In this document: positions 1 through 8,003 of the stretch, one piece after another
How the letters are laid out: every line of letters starts with the position of its first letter
Numbering within the stretch: position 1 is the first letter of the stretch
From: Phyllobacterium chamaecytisi
GTDB taxonomy: Bacteria; Pseudomonadota; Alphaproteobacteria; Rhizobiales; Rhizobiaceae
Direction of reading: 5' to 3'
Assembly (NCBI RefSeq): GCF_020164455.1
Contig: NZ_JAIQWW010000021.1
Coordinates: 53,819-117,818, forward strand
Length of the DNA: 64,000 nt
Translations under genes and position numbers: made by a program
Notes under the pieces: model-generated
Database searches by the model: none
Told to the model about the DNA's origin: nothing
Seen by the model: only the letters and a program-made list of their open reading frames with translations

Positions 1-40
1 TATTCCGGCGTTTGAAAATACTGCAGAATTGAGCGCCTGA
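1..40 (+). CDS. possible C-terminal tail of a gene entering the window
   Basis: One frame is open from the first complete codon (position 2) to a TGA at 38-40, giving a tail of about a dozen residues that ends in AELSA. A GC-rich hairpin follows directly, as often happens at a gene end. The piece is too short to assign a family, so this may be chance. Confidence 0.3.
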   Translation, partial: IPAFENTAELSA

Positions 41-86
41 CCCTCCCCTTGTGGGGAGGGACGGAGCGAAGCGACGGGGAGGGGTC
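41..86. repeat. GC-rich palindromic intergenic repeat
   Basis: Positions 41-60 form a perfect 8-bp stem (CCCTCCCC / GGGGAGGG) around a TTGT loop. A second GGGGAGGGG tract follows at about 77-85, after ACGGAGCGAAGCGAC. This resembles short intergenic palindromes dispersed in rhizobial genomes. The ends of the two 170-180-bp repeats at 24.4 and 31.1 kb carry a related CTCCCCTTGTGGGAG motif. A transcription or mRNA-end role is possible. Confidence 0.6.
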
Positions 87-91
87 TCTTC

Positions 92-472
92 ATGCCACAT
101 AGCAACGTTCAGCCAAAAACCAGGATGCGGGCGAAAACGCTCCGCCGCGAGTTGACCATGGCGGAACGGCGTATGTGGGACATACTGCGGTGTTTCCGCG
201 GCCGCGGGGCCCGATTTCGCCGGGAGACACCAATCGGGCCATATATCGCTGATTTTGCCTGGTTATCCGCACGCATCATCATTGAGGTGGACGGCGATAC
301 GCATGCAACCGCCAGTGGTATCCGGCACGATCAGGACCGTGATACATTTTTGCGCGGTCAGGGCTTCCACGTAATTCGCTTCGATAACAGCGATGTCATT
401 TTTTCTGAAGAGGCAGTCTACCTCGAAATCGAGGCAGCGCTGCAAACGCGCCTCATACCGGCACTCTCATAA
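92..472 (+). CDS. DUF559 domain-containing protein (endonuclease-like fold)
   Basis: This 126-residue protein matches the small DUF559 family. Visible core elements are FRRETPIGPYIADFAW (about residues 42-57), IIIEVDGDTHA (about 62-72) and VIRFDNSDV (about 93-101). The Asp of IADF and the EVDG...H segment are the conserved polar positions of this family, which shares the very-short-patch-repair endonuclease fold. Length is normal for a stand-alone DUF559 protein. Nuclease activity has not been shown for most members, so the function is inferred. It stands alone between a palindromic repeat and the convergent aldolase gene. Confidence 0.8.
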   Translation: MPHSNVQPKTRMRAKTLRRELTMAERRMWDILRCFRGRGARFRRETPIGPYIADFAWLSARIIIEVDGDTHATASGIRHDQDRDTFLRGQGFHVIRFDNSDVIFSEEAVYLEIEAALQTRLIPALS

Positions 473-478
473 CCAGGG

Positions 479-1117
479 TCAGCCTGCGAGCTTGACTGCC
501 TCGGCTGCGAGCTTGGTGATCTCGTCCCACTTTCCGGCCTTTACCAATTCTTCCGGGGCAACCCACGATCCACCCACGCAGACGACATTCGGCAGGTTGA
601 GATAAGTTTTGGCGTTGGCGATGCTGACGCCGCCGGTTGGGCAGAACAGCGTGCCGGCCAGTGGCGACGACAAGGATTTCAGAAAGGCCGCGCCGCCAGC
701 CTGTTCGGCGGGGAAAAACTTCAGCATCGTGTAGCCTTCTTCGCGCAAGGACATGATCTCGCCTGGCGTGATGGCGCCCGGAAGCAGCGGTACCTTGCTG
801 TCGCGCGCGGCTTCGATGAGCTGCGGTGTCGCTCCGGGGCTGACGATGAAACGGGAACCTGCGTTGACGGCCTCGACATACTGACGGGCATTGAGAATGG
901 TTCCGGCGCCGACGATGGCCTCCGGCACCTCATTGGCGACGGCACGGATGGCGTCGAGTGCGGCAGCAGTGCGCAGCGTGATCTCGATTGCCGGCAAGCC
1001 GCCCTTGGCAAGCGCCCGCGCCAACGGAACGGCATCGGCGAGATTCTGGATGAGAATGACCGGAATAACCGGCTGGCCCTTGAGGACGGGTAAGAGCAAA
1101 TCGGTCTTCTGTGTCAT
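479..1117 (-). CDS. eda: 2-dehydro-3-deoxy-phosphogluconate aldolase (KDPG aldolase)
   Basis: A class I aldolase of the Entner-Doudoroff pathway that cleaves KDPG to pyruvate and glyceraldehyde 3-phosphate in the cytosol. The 212-residue length is typical. Glu45 in IEITLRT and Lys133 in LKFFPAE sit where the E. coli enzyme has its acid/base glutamate and Schiff-base lysine. GAGTI (70-74) and PGAITPGE (113-120) are phosphate-loop elements. A GGAGA ribosome site precedes the ATG. It is not beside edd. Some eda-like genes act on 2-keto-3-deoxy-6-phosphogalactonate, but the motif set favours KDPG. Confidence 0.9.
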   Translation of the reverse strand: MTQKTDLLLPVLKGQPVIPVILIQNLADAVPLARALAKGGLPAIEITLRTAAALDAIRAVANEVPEAIVGAGTILNARQYVEAVNAGSRFIVSPGATPQLIEAARDSKVPLLPGAITPGEIMSLREEGYTMLKFFPAEQAGGAAFLKSLSSPLAGTLFCPTGGVSIANAKTYLNLPNVVCVGGSWVAPEELVKAGKWDEITKLAAEAVKLAG

Positions 1118-1274
1118 CTCAATTCTCCGCTGACTGGAACTTCAATCGATTTAGTAGTGTGCATCCGGTTTGTCTACCTTGGATTTCCTGGATCGGGCAT
1201 AATGGAGGTGCCACTTACTGTCTCCTCGCAAAACCCTTGAATTTGACGCTTTAGCGCAGTAGTTGGATGCGATC

Positions 1275-2204
1275 ATGACAGACCATACCTCAAATATGCC
1301 CTTTACGGTGGCAGCACTCTATCGCTTTGCCCGGCTGGATCACTACCAGTCGCTGCAGGAGCCGCTGGCGAAGCTTTGCTGCGGGAAGGGGATCAAGGGT
1401 ACACTGCTTTTGGCCGCGGAGGGTATCAACGGGACTGTCGCCGGAACGCCTGCGGCGATCAAGAAGCTCATTGATTTCCTTGAGGCCGAGCCGGCCATTG
1501 CCGGGATGGAGCTGAAGTATTCATACGCGAGCGAGATGCCTTTCAAACGCATGAAGGTGCGGCTGAAAAAGGAAATCGTCACCATGGGTGTCGATGATAT
1601 CGACCCGCTGCAAAGCGTTGGGACCTATGTGCCCGCGACCGACTGGAACGCGCTGATCTCCGATCCGGGCACGATCGTCATCGACACGCGTAACGATTAC
1701 GAGACGGCTATCGGGACGTTTCAAGGCGCCGTCGATCCGCAGACCAAGACGTTTCGCGAGTTTCCGCAGTGGGTGGAAAGCCACCGCGAGGAACTGGAAG
1801 GCAAGAAGATCGCCATGTTCTGCACTGGCGGTATTCGTTGCGAGAAGGCGACGGCCTATGTCAAAGGCCTCGGCTTCGATGACGTGTTTCATCTGAAGGG
1901 CGGGATTCTCAAATATCTCGAGGACGTACCAGCGGAGGAAAGCCGTTGGGAAGGCGAATGCTTCGTCTTCGACGAGCGGGTATCTGTCGGGCACGGTCTC
2001 ATCGAGGGTGAGGCGGAACTTTGCCACGCCTGTCGCAATCCGATTGCGCCGGAGGACAAACTCTCGCCGTTGTTTCAGGAGGGTGTCTCTTGTCCGAATT
2101 GCTGCCACGAGCGCACGGACGAAGATCGTGCCCGTTTTGCCGAGCGGCAGAAGCAGGTGAGGCTGGCCAGGGAGCGGGGCGAGAAGAGCCACATCGGTTC
2201 CTAA
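1275..2204 (+). CDS. trhO: tRNA uridine(34) hydroxylase TrhO (rhodanese family, YceA-like)
   Basis: Oxygen-dependent 5-hydroxylation of U34 in tRNA is the established role of this family. The protein of about 309 residues has an N-terminal acylphosphatase-like domain, a rhodanese domain (about 120-215) with the active-site loop [11 protein letters not shown] (Cys about 183), and a C-terminal cysteine-rich tail (CHAC and CPNC pairs) likely to bind metal. An in-frame TTG lies at 1263, but the ATG at 1275 matches the family N-terminus better. It is divergent from eda, with no evident functional link. Confidence 0.88.
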   Translation: MTDHTSNMPFTVAALYRFARLDHYQSLQEPLAKLCCGKGIKGTLLLAAEGINGTVAGTPAAIKKLIDFLEAEPAIAGMELKYSYASEMPFKRMKVRLKKEIVTMGVDDIDPLQSVGTYVPATDWNALISDPGTIVIDTRNDYETAIGTFQGAVDPQTKTFREFPQWVESHREELEGKKIAMFCTGGIRCEKATAYVKGLGFDDVFHLKGGILKYLEDVPAEESRWEGECFVFDERVSVGHGLIEGEAELCHACRNPIAPEDKLSPLFQEGVSCPNCCHERTDEDRARFAERQKQVRLARERGEKSHIGS

Positions 2205-2433
2205 AGAATCCACCCTGACGGACATCTGATGCGGCTTTCTGCGCTTCCGGTGCTCACGTACTTTATGTACGCTGCGCTCCGGTTCTCGAAACCCACACCA
2301 GCTGCCTCGTCAGGCTGAATTCTCAAGCCGCGATTGCCTCCAAATTTGCTACAATCGCCCCGCTGTCATTGCAATGCCATGAACCGGGTCCTAACTAAGC
2401 GGAGCCAATTCATGCAGCCATGAGGAGAGACGC
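2205..2433. other. intergenic region with a GTAC hairpin
   Basis: About 229 bp without a gene. Around 2255-2275 the sequence CACGTAC-TTTAT-GTACGCTG can fold into a short stem. The surrounding CTTCCGGTGCTCACGTAC...GCTCCGGTTC text resembles a dispersed rhizobial intergenic motif. A GAGGAGA ribosome site for the next gene lies at 2422-2428. No convincing terminator T-tract is present. Confidence 0.4.
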
Positions 2434-3147
2434 ATGCTTGATCCGAAGAAGATTCTCGATGATTTCCTGGGAAGCAATGTTCCCGGAGTTGGAACATCGG
2501 TTCGCGACACGGCCGGCAAGGCGACGCAACTTGCCAAGGACAATCCGCTCGCTACTGGCGCGCTCGCTGCGATTCTTCTCGGCACCGGCACTGGCCGTGA
2601 GGTGGCTGGCAGTGCCCTGAAACTTGGCGGTCTCGCCGCCGTCGCCGGGCTCGCCTACAAGGCTTATCAGAACTACCAGTCGGGCAAGGCTCCCGCTGAA
2701 GCAACACAAGCTTCCACTGGCGAACTTGCTCCGCCGCCGGACGATTCCAGCTTCCGTCCCGAAACCGCGCCGCAGGGTGAACATGAGTTTGCACTGGTGC
2801 TGGTGCGCGCCATGATCGCAGCTGCCCGTGCCGATGGCATGGTGGACGAGACCGAAAAGGCGCGCATCATCGAAAAACTGTCACTCTCCGGCATCAACAG
2901 CGATACGCAGGAGTTTCTCAAAAACGAGCTGTCCTCGCCTGTCGATGTGGACGGACTGGTCGCGGCTGCGGTTACCGACGCGCAGAAGGTCGAACTCTAT
3001 ACCGCTTCGCGTCTGGCTATCGATCCGCAAACGCGGGCCGAGCGAGGCTATCTCGACCTGCTTGCCGGGCGTCTGAAACTGCCGGACAATCTCATCGATC
3101 ATATCGAAGCGACTGTGGCTGACGTGAAGGTTACATCGCCCGCCTGA
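2434..3147 (+). CDS. DUF533 / TerB-like family protein
   Basis: A 237-residue protein of the DUF533 (YebE-like) family. The N-terminus is amphipathic. A small-residue hydrophobic stretch (about 41-75, including AALAAILLGTGTG and AAVAGLAYKAYQNYQ) suggests membrane association. A proline-rich linker (about 85-110) leads to a C-terminal helical domain like TerB of tellurite resistance proteins, with the AARADGMVDETEKARI segment that carries conserved acidic positions. Function is unknown; YebE relatives respond to envelope stress. The start is supported by GAGGAGA six bases upstream. Single-gene unit. Confidence 0.8.
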   Translation: MLDPKKILDDFLGSNVPGVGTSVRDTAGKATQLAKDNPLATGALAAILLGTGTGREVAGSALKLGGLAAVAGLAYKAYQNYQSGKAPAEATQASTGELAPPPDDSSFRPETAPQGEHEFALVLVRAMIAAARADGMVDETEKARIIEKLSLSGINSDTQEFLKNELSSPVDVDGLVAAAVTDAQKVELYTASRLAIDPQTRAERGYLDLLAGRLKLPDNLIDHIEATVADVKVTSPA

Positions 3148-3226
3148 GACCTTTCGGAAGCGGTTCCGGGCGATTGTGGAGGCCATTTCTGGCCGACCAC
3201 ACGTCCGGGGTCGGTCCGCGCTGCGG

Positions 3227-3943
3227 CTAAAGGATTGCCAGTGCGCTGGCGTAATTAGGCTCCATCGCCAGGATATGTGCTTGAAGCAGCTCGCGTAAAG
3301 TCGAGATATCCTGCCGTTTGACCGCCGCCGCCATCTGCTGATGCTCTTCGAAGGTTTTCTGCCGATGCAGTCCAAGCTGCTCGGAGAGATGGGCGCGAAG
3401 TGCCGCGATGCGACCAGCGGCGATTTCGAAAGCTTCGGCGAACAGGGGGTTGCCGCAGTGTTCGAATATGGCGTCGTGGAAGCGGGTATCGGCTTCAGCA
3501 TAGGCCAACGCATCGTCGGCTGCGCGGGCTTTCCCCATCACGGCGATCGCATCCATCATTGCGCCGTACAGCGCCTTGGGTGCCCGTTCAACGGCCAGGC
3601 CGGCCGCCAACATCTCGAGATGGAGGCGATATTCCACGAGTGAATGAAGTTCATCGCGGTTCGGCTTGAAGACGAAGCTGCCGCGGCGGGCCAGGATGAC
3701 AATCAGTCCTTGCAATTGCAGAATCGTCAACGCTTCGCGTACAGGCGTCCGGCTGACATCCATGGCGGCGGCAATCTTTTCCTCCGAAAGGGCCTCACCG
3801 AGAGACAGTTCGCGATTGAGAATTGATGCTTTGAGCCGATCGGCGACGATAGCTGCAAGCGACTGCTGCCGGCTGATAGGGCTCTTCTTCATCGGATTGA
3901 TGTTCTTGTTGGCCTTGATGCCTGCGTGTTCCTGTTCGCTCAT
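3227..3943 (-). CDS. GntR family transcriptional regulator, FCD (FadR) subgroup
   Basis: A ligand-responsive DNA-binding regulator of 238 residues. The N-terminal winged helix-turn-helix spans about residues 25-92, with EEKIAAAMDVSRTPVREAL as the recognition region. The C-terminal all-helical FCD domain (about 105-225) includes DTRFHDAIFEHCGNP, whose Asp and His residues are the usual metal/ligand positions. Starts at 3943 or at the internal Met 18 are both possible. It lies upstream of, and divergent from, the isomerase/M24 operon at 4.3 kb. A TACTGT-N6-ACAGTA palindrome at 4171-4188 is a plausible operator. Effector unknown; probably a metabolite of the neighbouring pathway. Confidence 0.88.
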   Translation of the reverse strand: MSEQEHAGIKANKNINPMKKSPISRQQSLAAIVADRLKASILNRELSLGEALSEEKIAAAMDVSRTPVREALTILQLQGLIVILARRGSFVFKPNRDELHSLVEYRLHLEMLAAGLAVERAPKALYGAMMDAIAVMGKARAADDALAYAEADTRFHDAIFEHCGNPLFAEAFEIAAGRIAALRAHLSEQLGLHRQKTFEEHQQMAAAVKRQDISTLRELLQAHILAMEPNYASALAIL

Positions 3944-4028
3944 GGTTTTGTTGTACCCTAAATACCGCGGGCGTCCAGTGGCGGCACGACGCCTTGGATT
4001 CGGAAAGAATCGTGAAGCCAGACCGTCA

Positions 4029-4124
4029 ATTGGTCAGTATGGGTTTCGCCACATCGACCTCTCCAAGGTCGATGCCGGGGCGATAGTCCATGCTTCCCTT
4101 TCCCGGAAACACCAGCGCCTTCAT
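4029..4124 (-). pseudogene. possible remnant of a dehydrogenase N-terminus (or 31-residue leader ORF)
   Basis: On the minus strand a strong GGAGG ribosome site precedes ATG 4124. It opens a 31-codon frame beginning MKALVFPGKGSMDYRPG and ending in TGA at 4029-4031. The start resembles the N-terminus of zinc-dependent medium-chain alcohol dehydrogenases (MKALV..GxG...). The frame then stops, and the next 80 bases before the GntR gene show no clear continuation. I read it as a truncated relic with its translation start intact. A functional short peptide cannot be excluded. Confidence 0.4.
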
Positions 4125-4170
4125 TGAATTGTCCTCCAAACCTGTTGCATGGATTGCTTGTCAAATGAGG

Positions 4171-4188
4171 TACTGTATGTCAACAGTA
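4171..4188. promoter_or_regulatory. candidate GntR-type operator upstream of the isomerase operon
   Basis: TACTGT-ATGTCA-ACAGTA is a perfect inverted repeat with 6-bp arms and a 6-base spacer, about 80 bases upstream of the ATG at 4267. It lies between a GntR gene and a divergent catabolic operon. Assignment to that regulator is inference from position. Confidence 0.45.
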
Positions 4189-4266
4189 TCGCGAGATGCG
4201 GTGGCGTGAGGGCAGCATGTTCAACCGCTGGAACCGTTCGTAGACGGCAATCAAGGGATTAAATGC

Positions 4267-5112
4267 ATGGGCAGGCTGTATTCGCTTTCGTACATGACGC
4301 TCGAGACCAGCCCGCCAAAGATGATCGAATTCGCTGCCAAGGCAGGATACGATCTGGCCGGCATCCGCATGATGCCTACTCTGCCGGGCGGTCAAGCCTT
4401 TCCGTTGATGAACGATCCTGCCATGCTTCGCGAAACGCTGCTGCGCATCGACGATACCGGCGTCAAGGTCCTCGATGTCGAGATTGCCCGCATTGATGGA
4501 GTGTCGGGGGTCGAGCTTTGGCTTCCCATGCTGGAAGCATCGGCAAGGGTCGGTACCCGCACAATCGTTGTGGCTGGCGACGATCCTGATGAAGCACGGA
4601 TGACCGAAACTTACGGCTTGCTTTGCGACGCAGCGGCGCCATTCGGCTTGACCGTCAATCTCGAATTCACACCCTGGACGACGCTAAACAATGCGGCCAC
4701 GGCGAGCCGCATCGTCACAGAGGCCGCGCGCGCAAACGGCGAGATATTGATCGACCTCATCCATGTGGCGCGGTCCAAGACAACACTCGCCGACATCCGC
4801 GCAATCGATCCTGCCCGCATGAGCTATTTCCAGATTTGTGATGCGCCACCCGGGATTCCCGCGAGCCGGGAAGAACTGCTGTTCACCGCAAGGCAGGAGC
4901 GGCTTTTGCCGGGCGAGGGCGGCGTCGATGTTGCTGGCATCATAGGCGCGCTGCCCGACAATCTGATCGTCAGTGTCGAGGTGCCGAGTCATTCCAGGCT
5001 TGCGGCCATGGGACCATCGGAGTGGAGCAGGCAGACGCTGGAAACCTGCCGGGCATACATGGACGAATTTGACGCTGCACGAACGACCCGGCCCACACGC
5101 GCTGCAGGTTGA
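4267..5112 (+). CDS. sugar phosphate isomerase/epimerase family protein (TIM barrel)
   Basis: An AP_endonuc_2-type TIM-barrel enzyme of 281 residues. Acidic and polar metal ligands expected of the family appear in order: Glu in NLEFTPW, Asp-His in LIDLIHVARS, Gln in YFQICDAP and Glu in VSVEVPS. Such enzymes epimerise or dehydrate sugars and carbocycles; xylose isomerase, IolE and dehydroshikimate dehydratase belong here. It is a clear paralogue of the protein at 7177-7995. An AAGGG ribosome site lies about 10 bases upstream of the ATG at 4267. The M24 gene follows on the same strand. Exact substrate unknown. Confidence 0.82.
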   Translation: MGRLYSLSYMTLETSPPKMIEFAAKAGYDLAGIRMMPTLPGGQAFPLMNDPAMLRETLLRIDDTGVKVLDVEIARIDGVSGVELWLPMLEASARVGTRTIVVAGDDPDEARMTETYGLLCDAAAPFGLTVNLEFTPWTTLNNAATASRIVTEAARANGEILIDLIHVARSKTTLADIRAIDPARMSYFQICDAPPGIPASREELLFTARQERLLPGEGGVDVAGIIGALPDNLIVSVEVPSHSRLAAMGPSEWSRQTLETCRAYMDEFDAARTTRPTRAAG

Positions 5113-5158
5113 AGCCGCCATATTGCGGGTCGCCCAGGCGGGAAGAATGGAGGGAATG

Positions 5159-6337
5159 ATGACTGCTTCACGGGCGGCGGCGATGCCGCCTTTCGACACG
5201 GCGTTGCTTGATCGGTTGATGCAGGAGCGAGGGCTCGACCTGCTCCTGGTTTCGTCGAAGCACAATGTCCAGTATCTGCTCGGTGGCTATCGCTTTTTCA
5301 TGTTCGACTACATGGATGCGACCGGCCTCAGCCGCTATCTACCAATCCTGATCTATCCCAAAGGTCGTCCCGATCTTGCCGCCTATATCGGCAATCCCAA
5401 CGAAGGTTACGAGCGTGATCTCGGTCGTTTCTGGCCGGGAACCCTTGACCTGAAGGCACGGGGATCGATCGATTCGATGCAATATTGCCTCGAACGTATA
5501 GAGGCTTCCGGAATTCCGGTTTCGACTATCGGCGTGGAACTTGGTTTCCTGCCGGCTGACGCATTTCAGGTCCTTCGCTCGGGTTTGCCGCATGCTGCCA
5601 TTTCGGATTGCGTCGAAACTCTGGAATCGCTGCGGGCGGTGAAGACCTCGGCGGAACTCGATGATCTCAGGCAGGCATCGGAGCGCGTGGTCGACGCCAT
5701 CGTGGCGACTTTTTCCCTTATAGAGCCGGGCCAGACCAAACAGAACATCGTCGAGATTCTGCGCAGGGAGGAGGTGCAACGCGACCTGGTGTTCGAATAT
5801 TGCCTGATCACCGCCGGGACGAGCCTGAATCGTGCCCCCTCGGATCAACGCTTGCAGGAAGGCGATATCATATCGCTCGATTCGGGCGGAAACTATCGCG
5901 GCTACATTGGCGATCTTTGCCGCATGGGCATCCTCGGCCGGCCTTCGCCGGAACTAGAAGATGCGCTGGCAGTCATCGAAGAAATACAGCAAGCAGCCAG
6001 ACGGCCGATACGCAGTGGGGCCATCGGCCAGGATACCTTCGCGGCAACCGCGCCGCTCCTGTCAGTAAAGCGGGACGGAAGGATGAGTTTCGTTGCACAT
6101 GGGATGGGGCTGGTTTCCCATGAGGCACCGCGGCTTCTCGATGACGGGCCGATCCCGTATCCAGCGACGCATCGTGGTCTGGCACTCGAGACGGGAATGG
6201 TGTTGTCGATCGAAACGACCTGGCAGCACCCACGGCTCGGTTTCATAAAGCTGGAGGACACGGTTGCGGTAACGGCGGATGGTTGCGAAGCCTTCGGCGA
6301 TGCGGGGCGTGGCTGGAACCGCTGCGGCGGTCGATGA
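5159..6337 (+). CDS. M24 family metallopeptidase (Xaa-Pro dipeptidase/creatinase-like)
   Basis: A pita-bread-fold hydrolase of about 392 residues. The N-terminal creatinase-like domain covers about residues 1-140 and the catalytic domain the rest. All five dinuclear metal ligands can be seen in order: Asp of LDSGGNY, Asp of GDLCRMG, His of AHGMGL, Glu of SIETTW and Glu of KLEDTV. It should therefore bind metal, unlike creatinase proper. In-frame ATGs occur at 5147, 5156 and 5159; GGAGG at 5149-5153 best serves 5159. An upstream open extension lacks homology. Its place beside an isomerase suggests cleavage of a conjugate or amide of the pathway substrate, which is inference. Confidence 0.85.
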   Translation: MTASRAAAMPPFDTALLDRLMQERGLDLLLVSSKHNVQYLLGGYRFFMFDYMDATGLSRYLPILIYPKGRPDLAAYIGNPNEGYERDLGRFWPGTLDLKARGSIDSMQYCLERIEASGIPVSTIGVELGFLPADAFQVLRSGLPHAAISDCVETLESLRAVKTSAELDDLRQASERVVDAIVATFSLIEPGQTKQNIVEILRREEVQRDLVFEYCLITAGTSLNRAPSDQRLQEGDIISLDSGGNYRGYIGDLCRMGILGRPSPELEDALAVIEEIQQAARRPIRSGAIGQDTFAATAPLLSVKRDGRMSFVAHGMGLVSHEAPRLLDDGPIPYPATHRGLALETGMVLSIETTWQHPRLGFIKLEDTVAVTADGCEAFGDAGRGWNRCGGR

Positions 6338-6351
6338 AACGTAGTGGCCGC

Positions 6352-7065
6352 TCAGTCGAGAAGCGGCCCGATATGGTCCAGTGTCGGGCTACGGGCAGCC
6401 CGGCTTCCCGAGCTTCGCGCAGGCTCTGTCCCTATGCCGTATCGCTTCGACATCATCAGAATATGCGTGCTGAGCAATTCGAGTGCCTTTACCATATCTC
6501 CGGCCTCCAGCATTGCGACGATGGCAAGATGTTCGCCACTCGCCTGTTTGCGCGTTGGGAGCGTCGAGCGGTGTGAGCGTAGTGCGGCTACTTTGCTCGA
6601 TACGAGCCGGTAGGCATTGATGAGGTAGGGATTTCCGCAATGCTCGAGCGAAGCGTCGTGGAAGCGCCCGTCGGCGCGCGCGCTGTTCAGGTTGTCGCCG
6701 GCTTCACAGGCGGCATTCATGTCGTCCGCTGCGGTACGCATGGCCGCCAGGGTTTCGTCGCGCCGGCTCTGCATTGCAAGGCGCAGCGCCTCGATTTCAA
6801 TCATCTTGCGGAATTCGCAGAGGTTCACCGTGTCCTCGTGCGTCGGCAGGAAGACGAAGCTGCCTCTTTGCGGGCGAACGTCGAGCAACCCCTCCTGTTC
6901 GAGCGTCGCAAAGGCCTCCTTGACCGGGCTCCTGCTGACGCCGAGTGTCGTAGCCAGCTTGTCTTCCGACAAAGCGTCGCCCAGTTCGATTTCACCATCG
7001 AGGATAGCCCGCCGCAATCTCTCGGTTACCCGAACGCCCAGCGAGGATCGTGGCCTTTGATCCAT
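6352..7065 (-). CDS. GntR family transcriptional regulator, FCD subgroup
   Basis: The second FadR-type regulator of the island, 237 residues. The winged helix-turn-helix (about 10-80) includes EDKLATTLGVSRSPVKEAF. The FCD domain (about 90-215) includes ADGRFHDASLEHCGNPYLI with the expected Asp and His positions. It is similar in layout to the protein at 3227-3943. It faces the M24 gene convergently and is co-oriented with the downstream-numbered isomerase/SDR pair. It probably controls part of this catabolic cluster; effector and sites are not known. Confidence 0.87.
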   Translation of the reverse strand: MDQRPRSSLGVRVTERLRRAILDGEIELGDALSEDKLATTLGVSRSPVKEAFATLEQEGLLDVRPQRGSFVFLPTHEDTVNLCEFRKMIEIEALRLAMQSRRDETLAAMRTAADDMNAACEAGDNLNSARADGRFHDASLEHCGNPYLINAYRLVSSKVAALRSHRSTLPTRKQASGEHLAIVAMLEAGDMVKALELLSTHILMMSKRYGIGTEPARSSGSRAARSPTLDHIGPLLD

Positions 7066-7176
7066 TCCTATGGTCCTCCTAATGGTCGCCGGTACCCATC
7101 CATCGTGCAGGGCAATGCTAGTCCTCTATGACGCAGGCTGCGACGAAAGCAATAGTCTTCAATAACTCCGTTGCCA

Positions 7177-7995
7177 TCAGCTCTCGAGCGCGTCAAGAAA
7201 ACGGCGTGTAGCCGCCATTCCCTTTTCGGCCCGCTCGGCGAAACTCAATGTCGAATCGCCCTTGTGGGGCGTCTCGACACTGATGGTAATGTCGCGCGGC
7301 AGGACGGACATCAGCTCGTTCAGCCACAGTCCGCCGTCGCCTGGAAACATTCGCTCGGTTCTTGCTTCCGCAATACAGGCGGCATTGTCCAGCGGCTGCC
7401 TCGCAGGAGCATCGCAGAGCTGAAGGTACAGAACCAGACCCGCTGGCAAAGCTGCAACATCGGCAGGACTTCCACCGGACCGCGACAGATGCAAGGCATC
7501 GAGGAGAATCCCCACATTGTCGCGTCCCGATGCTGCCACAAGGCGGCCAGCATCCTGGATCGTTGCAGTGGAGCGCCAACGCATGAATTCGATGGCCATC
7601 TTCATGCCGTGCTGTGCTGCGGCGTCGGCAATCCGGCCAAGCCTGTCGCCCGCCCGGGAAAGGTCATGGTCTTCGCAGGTGATCTGCATCACCGGCATGC
7701 CGAATTCAGCCGCCGCCTCGATCACTGGCAACCAGCTTTCGACATCGGTCTCTGGAAGCAGCGTGAACACTTCGCCGTCGTAGAAGGATATCCCGAGATC
7801 GACGGCCGTTGTTTTGATTTCCCGGATCAGGGGCGTGTTTCCGACGATAGGATGGGCGAGTTCCAGGCCATGCGGAGCGATCAAGCGCAGCCCGGCCATA
7901 TCGTAGCCGGACTGGGCGGCTGCCTTCACGTGCTCGAGTGGCGGGCAGGCCTGTACGGTCAGGAAGGCGAGTGAAAGTGGATATTGCTTGTACAT
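7177..7995 (-). CDS. sugar phosphate isomerase/epimerase family protein, paralogue of 4267-5112
   Basis: TIM-barrel protein of 272 residues from Met at 7995, nine bases after the SDR stop. An upstream in-frame extension overlaps the SDR gene and is unlikely. Metal-ligand motifs mirror those of the first paralogue: IEFMRW, LLDALHLSRS, YLQLCDAPA, VETPHK. The shared LPGEGG/FPGDGG stretch also supports duplication. Co-transcribed behind the dehydrogenase, it probably acts on a ketone or enol produced by that enzyme. Candidate activities are epimerisation or dehydration of a cyclic polyol, but no substrate can be fixed from sequence. Confidence 0.82.
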   Translation of the reverse strand: MYKQYPLSLAFLTVQACPPLEHVKAAAQSGYDMAGLRLIAPHGLELAHPIVGNTPLIREIKTTAVDLGISFYDGEVFTLLPETDVESWLPVIEAAAEFGMPVMQITCEDHDLSRAGDRLGRIADAAAQHGMKMAIEFMRWRSTATIQDAGRLVAASGRDNVGILLDALHLSRSGGSPADVAALPAGLVLYLQLCDAPARQPLDNAACIAEARTERMFPGDGGLWLNELMSVLPRDITISVETPHKGDSTLSFAERAEKGMAATRRFLDALES

Positions 7996-8003
7996 GTCAG
8001 GCC

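Noticed and set aside
4973..5158. 62-codon N-terminal extension of the M24 gene
   Set aside because: It overlaps the end of the upstream isomerase in another frame and has no family similarity; a good ribosome site serves 5159.
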